From: CAZJYI01 sp964550025
GTDB taxonomy: Bacteria > Verrucomicrobiota > Kiritimatiellia > UBA8416 > CAYOBW01
Reading direction: 5' to 3'
NCBI GenBank assembly: GCA_964550025.1
Contig: CAZJYI010000028.1
Coordinates: 26,105 to 90,104, forward strand
Length of the DNA: 64,000 bases
Shown here in pieces: positions 1 to 7,737 of the stretch. Each line of letters begins with the position of its first letter. Positions within the stretch are counted from its first letter, which is position 1. A program made the position numbers and the translations under genes. Below the pieces are notes generated by a model. It did no database searches. It was given only the letters and a program-made list of their open reading frames with translations, and was not told the origin of the DNA.

Positions 1-1455
1 GACCTGTGGGGAAGAGATCGTATCATTCGAGATGCCGCCGTGGAGTTCGGGCAACGTGCAACCATCGAGCCCCTTTTGCCGGACACCGGAAAATGGATCT
101 GGCTGAATGAAGGCAACCCGGCAGCCTCGGCGCCGGTTGGCGATGTCCATTTCCGATACACGGTGGACATAGCGGACATCGAGTCCCTGAGAACGGCCAC
201 GGTCGAAGTCACGGTCGACAATTCATTCACGTTTACGGTGAACGGGAAACAGATTCTCACGGGAGATAACTTCAACGTCGTCTACTCGGCAGATATGCGG
301 TCTGCCTTGCGAACGGGCAAGAACACCATCGCCGTCACCGCGAGTAACGCCGGGCCGGGAGCAAATCCCGCGGGTTTCATTGCCGCCATACGTCTCATGA
401 GCGCCGACGGGTCTTCGAAAGTGATCGCCACGGACGACAAATGGATGGCCGGCAGAAACGGTACTGACTGGACAGCTGCGAAGGTCCTGGGTGGCGGACG
501 TATGGCGCCCTGGCGTCTGAAGAGAGGCACACAGCCGGCTTCCACGGACCTTTATCCTTCCTATGCGACCACCGCAGCCGTCTTGCGGAAGATGGATATT
601 CCCCCCGATTTCCAGTCCGATGCCCCCATCCGCTACGGACACCGCAGGACGGATGCCGAGGAGGTCTATTTCGTCGCCAACACGTCGGACGCAAAGGTGC
701 GGACAGCCTGTCAGTTCCGGGTCGGCCAAGGAACACCCCAGTTCTGGGATCCGGTGACAGCAATGACCAGGGCTCTGCCGAAGTTCAGCCGGGAGGGCAA
801 ACTGACCACCGTGCCGCTCGAGTTCGATGCATACCAGAGCTTCTTCGTGATCTTCCCGCGTGGCGGGTCTTCGGAATCTGAGACCGGCCCCCCCTCAGGC
901 GGCGTGAACTTCGCCACGACGAAGCCAGTTCAAACCGTCGAAGGTACGTGGAAGGTCTCCTTCGACCCGAAATGGGGCGGCCCCGAAGAGGCGATGTTCG
1001 ACGAGCTCCTGGACTGGACACAACGCACTGAACGCGGCATCAAGTACTACTCCGGCAGCGCCATCTATCGGAAGACATTCGACGCTCCCGGCACTTCCGG
1101 GAAACGCACCTATGTCGACCTCGGCACCGTGCATGACATGGCACGGGTGACCCTCAATGGCAAGAACCTCGGCGTGGTCTGGTGTGCGCCATGGCGGGTG
1201 GACGTCACGGACAGCCTGAAACCCAAGGACAATCTGCTGGAGGTGGAGATCGTGAACAGGTGGCCGAATCGCATGCTCGGAGACCGACAGGATCCGGACA
1301 AGAACGTCCGCACGCTACGATGGGAATCGGGATTGCTCGGCGGCAGGGAGTACAAAACAGGGCGCTATACGTTTACAACAAGCAGCGGCCCGAACCAGCT
1401 CCTGCCATCCGGACTTCTCGGGCCGGTGCGTCTGATGGTGTCTGAAAGTGAATAG
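1..1455 (+). CDS. GH106-type alpha-L-rhamnosidase, C-terminal part (cut by window edge)
   Basis: The frame is open from base 1, so this is the 3' part of a longer gene; a GTG at 40 is probably internal. About 484 codons are visible, where GH106 enzymes usually run to about 1000 residues, so the catalytic barrel is mostly outside the window. What is seen is a beta-rich segment with GKWIWLN, then the IRYGHRRTDAEEVYFVANTS stretch and WDPVTA. The C-terminal jelly-roll has VTLNGKNLGVVW, PWRVDVTD and EIVNRWPNRMLGD. These are characteristic of GH106 proteins, which cleave alpha-L-rhamnose from pectin- or glycan-type polysaccharides. It is the first gene of a co-directional block of carbohydrate-active genes. 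The family call is confident; the exact substrate is not deducible. Confidence 0.82.
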   Translation, partial: DLWGRDRIIRDAAVEFGQRATIEPLLPDTGKWIWLNEGNPAASAPVGDVHFRYTVDIADIESLRTATVEVTVDNSFTFTVNGKQILTGDNFNVVYSADMRSALRTGKNTIAVTASNAGPGANPAGFIAAIRLMSADGSSKVIATDDKWMAGRNGTDWTAAKVLGGGRMAPWRLKRGTQPASTDLYPSYATTAAVLRKMDIPPDFQSDAPIRYGHRRTDAEEVYFVANTSDAKVRTACQFRVGQGTPQFWDPVTAMTRALPKFSREGKLTTVPLEFDAYQSFFVIFPRGGSSESETGPPSGGVNFATTKPVQTVEGTWKVSFDPKWGGPEEAMFDELLDWTQRTERGIKYYSGSAIYRKTFDAPGTSGKRTYVDLGTVHDMARVTLNGKNLGVVWCAPWRVDVTDSLKPKDNLLEVEIVNRWPNRMLGDRQDPDKNVRTLRWESGLLGGREYKTGRYTFTTSSGPNQLLPSGLLGPVRLMVSESE

Positions 1456-1563
1456 AACCACCGCACGATGGAGGGTGTTGCAGGTGCCGACGGCGGAGTA
1501 TGAGCCTGTCCGTGAGATAGAGAATGAACCGATCCAGAGTGAAAGATCTGGTAATGTGATCCT

Positions 1564-3450
1564 ATGAAAAGACTAAAACTCACCCAGTGGCCCCGTCTCT
1601 ATGGCGGCAAAGATTCGGTTCTCAACCTGAAGGACAAGCTGGATGCGCCTTGGATGAAAGCACTGGTTCAGCGCGTTCTCGCCGACGCCGACTGGCTTGT
1701 GCGGGCCAGGCCGATCGCCGAGGGAGAGGCGGTGACGTATATGGAAGGGACGCGCACGATCGGCACCCATTGGCAGTGCCTCACGGCGGCCTGGGTTCTG
1801 ACGCACGATCCCAAGTACCGCAAGGCAGCCATCCGGCACCTGGGTAATATACTGAACTGGAATCAGATCAGTTGCATCGCGCGGCACAATACCCCCCCGG
1901 ATGAGGAACTGCAGTTCTGTCTCACCTACGGCGAACACTGCGCTCATATCGCGGAGATGTACGACTTCTTCCGCCCCGATATCACCCCGCGAGAGCAGCA
2001 GGTGTTTTTCGACGTACTCGACAAGTTCTACCTCGAGGCGGCGCTTCGATGCCTCGATGACCCGCCCTGGTGGGCCCACAAGATCTGGTCCAACTGGAAT
2101 GGCGTCTGCAGCGGCGGAATGGGGATGATGGCCTTGGCCTTCTACGAAGACCGGCCCGAGTGCCGCACGCTGATTCCCTTTGTCGAAGAATCCCTGGGCG
2201 AGTATTTCAAGTCCTACATCCAGAACGGTGGCGGGTGCCATGAAGGCACGGGGTACTGGAACTATGCCATGATGCACGCCATGCCCTACCTGTTGAGCTG
2301 GGAGAGTGCCACCGGCGGTAAACACCCGGCTTTCACGATCAAAGAACTGGGCAAGAGCCTTCACTTCCCGCTCGACTTCACGGGCATCACCTTCGGCGAC
2401 AACGACGGCTGGGGGCCGGGCCGGTTCTTCTTCATGCTGGCCAGGCGACTCAACCAACCCAAGGCGGCCATCAGGGCAGCCGCTTACCTGCCTCAAACGG
2501 TCGACGTGGTTCCTCACAGGAAACGGGATCGCCTGGCCCGCGTCTCGACGGGTGATCTGCTGTATGCAGCTGACCACGTCCCCACGACCGATGAATTGGT
2601 GAGGCTTCGCAAGGTCCATACCGCACAGAAGAAACCGGTGGCGCGGGTCTACAAAGGACTGGGCTGGGCGGCAATGGCGGATGATGAGGCCTTCCCGTCG
2701 CTGCGCGTGTCGGCTCGCGGGGGCTCCAGCGAAATCACCGGCCATGGCATGCTGGATCTCATGAGCTTCAAGTGCATGGTCAACGGTGAGCGATTCATCA
2801 CCGACCAGGCAGGAGGACCGGGATCCGTCGCCTATACCAAACGCGGTCATCACCTCTACGACCGCAGTGCGGCCTCGAAGAGTACACTTTTCGTCGACGG
2901 GCTTGGCTGCATGGAAAACGTCGTCTGTGACGCCACGGAAATGGTGAAAAGCAAGGATCTGCTGGGCATCCGGATCGACGGCTCCCACATCTACCTGGTG
3001 CGCTGGCGCGACCACTTTGTCGGCCGCCTACTCCTGATGGTGGAGAATCGCTACTGGCTGGTGATCGACCGCGCGTTCCACTCCAACTCAGCCGCCGGCC
3101 ATCTCATGGAGGCACGCTTCCACACCTTCGCGGAATGCAAGGCGGGCAGAAACTGGGTGTCCCTCAAGAGCGGCAAGGAACGCATGACGATGACCTTTGC
3201 GGCGCTGAACAGGGCGGTCATGCAGGAATCACGCGGCATGCCGACGAGCCCCGCGGAACAGACCACCGTCTTCCGCTGGATGAGCGTCGAGCAATACCAG
3301 GACAATGTGCTGGTCACCGCACTCAATCCGGGGGGGCGTCTACGCGTCAAGGTCCGCCGTGACACGCGCAAGGGCTACGCCATCGACGTGACGGGTCCCA
3401 ATGGCTATGAACGTACCATCAGGATTTCGCCGAGATTGAAACTCAGATAG
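1564..3450 (+). CDS. Heparinase II/III-like polysaccharide lyase
   Basis: A 628-residue protein. The N-terminal half is an alpha-helical toroid-type region with NWNGVCSGGMGMMAL and GGGCHEGTGYWNYAM. The C-terminal half, from about residue 370, is beta-rich, with SSEITGHGMLDLMSF and FITDQAGG. This two-part layout and these motifs are typical of the heparinase II/III family, whose members cleave uronate-containing polysaccharides by elimination. The Tyr/His of the GYWNY and GHGML regions are candidates for the active site. No signal peptide is seen at the MKRLKLTQ start, which is unusual for a lyase of long polymers and may mean it acts on imported oligosaccharides. No strong Shine-Dalgarno is visible. 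It follows the GH106 gene by 108 bp on the same strand. Confidence 0.8.
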   Translation: MKRLKLTQWPRLYGGKDSVLNLKDKLDAPWMKALVQRVLADADWLVRARPIAEGEAVTYMEGTRTIGTHWQCLTAAWVLTHDPKYRKAAIRHLGNILNWNQISCIARHNTPPDEELQFCLTYGEHCAHIAEMYDFFRPDITPREQQVFFDVLDKFYLEAALRCLDDPPWWAHKIWSNWNGVCSGGMGMMALAFYEDRPECRTLIPFVEESLGEYFKSYIQNGGGCHEGTGYWNYAMMHAMPYLLSWESATGGKHPAFTIKELGKSLHFPLDFTGITFGDNDGWGPGRFFFMLARRLNQPKAAIRAAAYLPQTVDVVPHRKRDRLARVSTGDLLYAADHVPTTDELVRLRKVHTAQKKPVARVYKGLGWAAMADDEAFPSLRVSARGGSSEITGHGMLDLMSFKCMVNGERFITDQAGGPGSVAYTKRGHHLYDRSAASKSTLFVDGLGCMENVVCDATEMVKSKDLLGIRIDGSHIYLVRWRDHFVGRLLLMVENRYWLVIDRAFHSNSAAGHLMEARFHTFAECKAGRNWVSLKSGKERMTMTFAALNRAVMQESRGMPTSPAEQTTVFRWMSVEQYQDNVLVTALNPGGRLRVKVRRDTRKGYAIDVTGPNGYERTIRISPRLKLR

Positions 3451-3463
3451 ACAAGACAGAAAG

Positions 3464-5383
3464 ATGAAGGACAGAAGGATGAAGCAGAAGATGAGAAGGA
3501 CGATGAAGACCGTTTCGAACGTTGTGGTCGTGGTCATGTTGCTGGCTGTGGGGGGTAAAGGAGTGTCCGCGCAGCAAGTGGGGATCACTGAGAGAGGCGA
3601 TCAGCTTCTGGCGCAGTACTCAGCTGAGTTCGACTCGCTAAAGGCCGACATCCGCAAGTCAGTTCCCGCCATTGACGAGAAGAAGGCGGCAGCCTTCATG
3701 GAGGCCTTTCTCGCCGTGGGCGAGGCCGAGGGTCCCCACCCAAAGGGCAAGGACGACATTCCCCCTATCCTCGAGCCCATCGCCAAGGCACAATCCAACG
3801 CACTTGAGCGTGCAATGCCGGTTCTAGCGGATGTCGATGCGTTTCTCTCAAGTGACGCGCTTGATCAGAAGCTGATCAAGTGCGCGATTTACGCTTGCGC
3901 CACTCCGGTGGGCCTGGCGCACTTCGCGCAGATGGGCGCTGTGGAGGAAGGTCTGGTTGCCGGACTTCTGCGCGACAACGATCTGATGAGGAAGATGATC
4001 GTTGCCGGCGGCGCCCAGATGGGCCGATTCGGCGATGCCATGCGGATCTACAGAGGCATCCTCGAGGCCAGCGAGCACGCGCGAGAGGCAGGCCCTTTGA
4101 ATCGTTTCGCCATCGGTCTCAGCTGCGCGCTGGCGCTACCCGTGCAGGAACGGGCCCATACGGCCATGGGAAGCAGGGAGAGCTGGCCCCGACATATTGA
4201 CCCTGTCGCGCGTTACCTGCACTACGAGAAGGCGTTCCTGGACGGGGAACTGGATCCGGCGTTCAAGATGCTTACTGCCTGGGACTGCCGGTTCATTCCT
4301 GTCTCCCCCTGCACCGACGAGGAACTGGCCTGGGGTCGTGAGATGCTCCGAATGTACAGGCCGGACCACGTGGTCAATCCCGACTACAAATGGCGCCATT
4401 CGGCATTGGTCAAGACGGACATCAAGTACGGTGGCAAGAACCCGTCGATTCCCGAGCTCGGGTTCTACCAGGATATCCTGAACATGGGCGGTGTGTGCGG
4501 GCGCCGTGCCTTTTTCGGCCGGTTCATCGTCAGGGCTCACGGTATGCCGGCCTTCGGCATGACGCAACGCGGCCATGCTGCCCTCGGCAAGTGGACGCCG
4601 GACGGCTGGACAACGAATTTCGGTGCGCACTGGCGATGGAACTGGTGGATCAAGCGCGGCTACAACTACAGCGGTCTGCATTTCCTACAGGAGTCCCAGG
4701 CTCGCAGGTATCCCACTGACTACATGAAGGTGCTGCGCGCACAATGGGTGTCGGCGGCGCTGGGCGAAGTCAGGGCGAACCGAAGGATGCTGGCGTCGGG
4801 AGGCAGGGGGGGCCTGTGGGATGCGCTGTCGCTCTACAAAGAGAAGGCCATCATCGCTGAAGGCAAACCTGTGGAAGTCGCGCGTGTCGGAGAGGACCTC
4901 GCCGAAGCCAACGTGTCGACGACGGCAGAGACGATTTTACAGGTGGAGATCAGGCCCGAGGATCGGAAAGTCACGGTGAACGCGAAAGGCGTCATCACGA
5001 TTCCGGCGGCCGCCTGCAGCAAGCCGACCGGGAGCACGGCGAAGATCGCGTTCATGAAGAGCTTCTCGGGAGGCATGCAGTTGCACTACAACCGCATCGG
5101 TGATCCGGAGCCTTTCGAGTACACCTTCGACGCGCCGGCTGCCGGCACTTACAGGCTGACCGCGGACGTTGCCGCCGTGAACGCGGATCAGCAGTTGACG
5201 CTGACGCCGAACGGGGGCGGAGCCGTCGAGATCCCTCTGCCGTATACCATCGGCCTCTGGCAGCAGACCGAGCCGGTAGAGGTCACGCTGGTAAAGGGCA
5301 AGAACACCCTGACCTTTACGCGCGATGATCCGAACTACGGAGTGTCCATCAAGGAGTTTGTTTTGGTCCCGGTGGGATCGTGA
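3464..5383 (+). CDS. Exported transglutaminase-like protein with C-terminal carbohydrate-binding-like domain
   Basis: A 639-residue reading frame with several possible starts (ATGs at 3464, 3479, 3491 and 3503). The ATG at 3503 is preceded by AAGGA and opens directly into a hydrophobic signal peptide ending near GVSA. The middle contains GGVCGRRAFF (Cys about residue 345 from 3464) and then QRGHAALGKW (His about 370), followed by W-rich sequence. That Cys-then-His arrangement resembles the transglutaminase/papain-like fold. The last 90 residues (EYTFDAPAAGTYRL, LTFTRDD) look like a CBM6/35-type sugar-binding sandwich. The 5' end lies in a purine-rich tract of GAAGGA/GATGAA units resembling one arm of the hairpin repeats found elsewhere in the window. 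It sits 13 bp after the heparinase gene, so an operon is likely. The role is unknown; the fold call is by motif only. Confidence 0.6.
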   Translation: MKDRRMKQKMRRTMKTVSNVVVVVMLLAVGGKGVSAQQVGITERGDQLLAQYSAEFDSLKADIRKSVPAIDEKKAAAFMEAFLAVGEAEGPHPKGKDDIPPILEPIAKAQSNALERAMPVLADVDAFLSSDALDQKLIKCAIYACATPVGLAHFAQMGAVEEGLVAGLLRDNDLMRKMIVAGGAQMGRFGDAMRIYRGILEASEHAREAGPLNRFAIGLSCALALPVQERAHTAMGSRESWPRHIDPVARYLHYEKAFLDGELDPAFKMLTAWDCRFIPVSPCTDEELAWGREMLRMYRPDHVVNPDYKWRHSALVKTDIKYGGKNPSIPELGFYQDILNMGGVCGRRAFFGRFIVRAHGMPAFGMTQRGHAALGKWTPDGWTTNFGAHWRWNWWIKRGYNYSGLHFLQESQARRYPTDYMKVLRAQWVSAALGEVRANRRMLASGGRGGLWDALSLYKEKAIIAEGKPVEVARVGEDLAEANVSTTAETILQVEIRPEDRKVTVNAKGVITIPAAACSKPTGSTAKIAFMKSFSGGMQLHYNRIGDPEPFEYTFDAPAAGTYRLTADVAAVNADQQLTLTPNGGGAVEIPLPYTIGLWQQTEPVEVTLVKGKNTLTFTRDDPNYGVSIKEFVLVPVGS

Positions 5384-5410
5384 CGCATGAAGCAAGAGAG
5401 AGGAGCACAG

Positions 5411-6712
5411 ATGCCCGCCGAACCCTCTGGCGATTACTACGACTACAGGAAGACCATGCAGCCGGAACGGCCGTGGCTGGTTGACTGGCACCAGCGCTTT
5501 GTCTACAGGCACATGAACGCGTTGCGCAGCGGTACGGGCATGTACAGCGGCGACCCCGAAATGGCGGCTGCCAGGCCACGCGGCCAACGCTGGACGTTCG
5601 GCGACGGGAGAATCGCCGAGGTCTGCATGCGATTCGAGGACTCGCTCGAGGCGATCCGGCGCGTGAGCAACCTGACCTGCAACATGCCGCAGATGGTCTT
5701 GCTGACCGGTTGGCAGTATGAGGGACATGACTCCAAGTACCCGGCCTGGGGTGAGGTCTGCGAGCATCTCAAGCGCGAGGGCGACGCCACGGCGCTCGAC
5801 AGCCTGCGCTGGCTGTTCAGAGAGGCGCGCCAATACAACTGCCTGGTGACGCTGCACGTGAACATGTTCGATGCCTACGCCGACAGCCCACTGTTCCAGG
5901 AGTATCTCGACAAGGACATCATCGCCAAGGACCTCGACGGCAAGCCGATCATCGGCAACCGCTGGAGCGGCATGGACTGCTACCACGTCAGCTATACCCA
6001 GGAATGGAAGCATGGCCTGGCCCAGAAGCGCATCGACGACCTGCTCGAGATGATCCCGGAGCTGCGTGAAAACGCCTGCGTCTATATCGATGCGTTCCTC
6101 GGTGCGCGCATGAAGGACCAGCAGGGACCGATCAGCCCCTATCTCGGCTACAGCAAGGAGGAAGAGGCGCAGGCCATGCGCAAGATCCTCCGCTACTGGC
6201 GGGAACAGGGCGTCGACCCGGGAGTGGAGCATGCCTGGGGCATGAGGGTCGATCGCTTTGTCGGGCTCACCCCCTACGTCGCGGATTCACGCCACCAATA
6301 CGACCTCCCGGATTCCCTCTACACCACGTCGCCGTATCACGCCGGTTTCGACGGCGTGAATCCACCCGCAGATTTCCTCGAGCGCTTCTGCCTCGAGACG
6401 CTGCCGTACTACTACAAGAACAACCCTGACGCCAGCTACGACTACGGCCCCATTCACGATCCGACGGCCCTCTGCATGCCGGCCGTGTGGTGCGATGCGC
6501 CGACGCTGATCGCCTACAGCAAGAGCGGCTTCACCAACGCGAAGTGGCCGCTGCCGCCGGAGTGGGCGGGTGTGGCAGAAGTCCGGATTGCCCGCCTATC
6601 GGCCGAGGGCCCGCAACCGCGTGACCGCGTGTCAACAGAACCAGGCGGTATCCGTTTCAGCCTGTTGCCGAACGAGGCGGTCAGCATCACGCCGGTCGTC
6701 CAATCTGCTTAG
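5411..6712 (+). CDS. GH101/GH129-like glycoside hydrolase (endo-alpha-N-acetylgalactosaminidase-like)
   Basis: A 433-residue protein. The start at 5411 is preferred because GAGGAG lies 7 bases upstream; an ATG at 5387, 3 bases after the previous stop, is the alternative. The LLTGWQYEGHDSKYPAW stretch matches the barrel of GH101-type endo-alpha-N-acetylgalactosaminidases, which release O-glycans. Candidate catalytic residues are Asp227 in CVYIDAF (nucleophile) and Glu273 in GVEHAW (acid/base), in the order and spacing expected. It is far shorter than characterised GH101 enzymes, which carry several accessory domains, so it is a barrel-only relative. No signal peptide is seen. It belongs to the same co-directional cluster as the rhamnosidase and fucosidase. 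Mucin-type glycans are suggested but not proven. Confidence 0.62.
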   Translation: MPAEPSGDYYDYRKTMQPERPWLVDWHQRFVYRHMNALRSGTGMYSGDPEMAAARPRGQRWTFGDGRIAEVCMRFEDSLEAIRRVSNLTCNMPQMVLLTGWQYEGHDSKYPAWGEVCEHLKREGDATALDSLRWLFREARQYNCLVTLHVNMFDAYADSPLFQEYLDKDIIAKDLDGKPIIGNRWSGMDCYHVSYTQEWKHGLAQKRIDDLLEMIPELRENACVYIDAFLGARMKDQQGPISPYLGYSKEEEAQAMRKILRYWREQGVDPGVEHAWGMRVDRFVGLTPYVADSRHQYDLPDSLYTTSPYHAGFDGVNPPADFLERFCLETLPYYYKNNPDASYDYGPIHDPTALCMPAVWCDAPTLIAYSKSGFTNAKWPLPPEWAGVAEVRIARLSAEGPQPRDRVSTEPGGIRFSLLPNEAVSITPVVQSA

Positions 6713-6736
6713 TCAACTTTCAAGGGAGAAATGCAA

Positions 6737-7318
6737 ATGGATACCCCTAAGGTCATGCTGTTGGGCGATTCGATCCGAATGAGCTACCAGCCGCTGGTCT
6801 CAGAGGAACTGTCGGGCCGGGCGGAAGTCGCGGGACCGCGTGTCAACGGTCGCTTTGCCCTGTTCACGCTGACATCGATTCCCGACTGGATCGCCGAGCT
6901 CGGCAAGCCGGATGTCGTCCACTGGAACAACGGCATACACGATGCCGGACACAACCCGCAGCGCTCGCCGGTGCAGATCCCGCTGGCGGACTATCTCGGC
7001 AACCTGGAGATGATCATCCGGCACGTCCGCAGCAACATCACCGAGAAGCTCATCTTCGCGACCAGCACCCCGCCGCACCCGCTGAAGCCGTTCACCACGG
7101 ATGGCTGGGGCTGGAAGCAGGGTGACATCGAGCGCTACAACGGGGCGGCCGTAGAACTGATGGCCCGGTTCGAGGTCCCGGTCAACGATTTGTACGCTGT
7201 CGTCGCCACCGATCCCGACCACTATCTCTGTGAAGACCAACTACACTTGAGCGAGGCCGGCAGAGCGCGATGCGCCGGGGCCGTGGCCACCTCGATAAGC
7301 GAGCTCCTGATGCTTTGA
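6737..7318 (+). CDS. SGNH/GDSL-type hydrolase
   Basis: A 193-residue protein with KVMLLGDSIRMSY at the N-terminus (block I, Ser12) and CEDQLHLSEAG near the C-terminus (block V, Asp and His). These are the catalytic Ser and Asp-x-x-His of the SGNH esterase superfamily. HWNNGIHD in the middle fits block III (G-x-N-D region, here in variant form). The start at 6737 is chosen over 6731 because GGGAG sits at better spacing. SGNH proteins in glycan clusters usually remove acetyl or other acyl groups from sugars, which suits the neighbouring hydrolases. No signal peptide is visible. It follows the GH101-like gene by 24 bp and is probably the last gene of that transcript, since a long hairpin begins 18 bp after the stop. 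Confidence 0.78.
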   Translation: MDTPKVMLLGDSIRMSYQPLVSEELSGRAEVAGPRVNGRFALFTLTSIPDWIAELGKPDVVHWNNGIHDAGHNPQRSPVQIPLADYLGNLEMIIRHVRSNITEKLIFATSTPPHPLKPFTTDGWGWKQGDIERYNGAAVELMARFEVPVNDLYAVVATDPDHYLCEDQLHLSEAGRARCAGAVATSISELLML

Positions 7319-7336
7319 GTGACAGTGTGGTTGGCT

Positions 7337-7436
7337 GAGAAGACGAGGGTAAAGACCACGGCAAAGACGAAGGTCGATGCGGTTCCCCCTCCCTCGTCTT
7401 TCTCCTTGTCTTTCTCCTAATCTTCCCCTTCGTCTC
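7337..7436. repeat. Long imperfect purine/pyrimidine hairpin repeat (copy 1)
   Basis: A purine-rich arm (7337-7373, GAGAAGACGAGGGTAAAGAC and on) is followed by a pyrimidine-rich arm (7388-7436) made of CGTCTTT/CTTGTCTTT units. The arms pair imperfectly around a short loop. Units of about 12 bases related to GACGAAGGCAAA recur. Two similar elements lie just after other stop codons in this window. It may act as a terminator or an mRNA 3' end protector; this is inference. Confidence 0.75.
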
Positions 7437-7456
7437 ACCCCCCCCCGCCGTGCTCT

Positions 7457-7588
7457 TCAATGCTCCTGCGGGCCGCGGTAGCGTTCGCGGTATTGGCCAG
7501 GGGGTACGCCGATGCGTTTGCGGAAGAGGCGCATGAACGAACAGACACTCGTGTACCCGCAGGCGAAGGCAATCTCCTTGGTCGGCGC
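7457..7588 (-). pseudogene. Truncated AraC-family regulator, C-terminal helix-turn-helix remnant
   Basis: On the minus strand about 43 codons read as the second helix-turn-helix of an AraC/XylS regulator: PTKEIAFACGYTSVCSFMRL, then FRKRIGVPPGQYR, ending at a TGA (7457-7459). The I..IA..CGY..-F.R.FRK..G..P..YR pattern is the AraC signature. Upstream in frame there is no AraC sequence: the frame runs on into DNA antisense to the GH95 leader, so the ligand-binding domain and first HTH are gone. AraC-type regulators often adjoin glycoside hydrolase genes, so this is probably a dead former regulator of the GH95 region. Confidence 0.78.
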
Positions 7589-7737
7589 TTGGCTCTGGGT
7601 CGACAGGTCCGTGCCCCTGTCTGATGCGCCGTTTCGCAATTCACTGCCCCCTGGACTTGCGACGCCATGCCGTACGGTGTAAAAGGACGTGCTGTGATGG
7701 GGTAGCAAGAGGAGAATGCGAAGAAGGAGGCGCAAGC

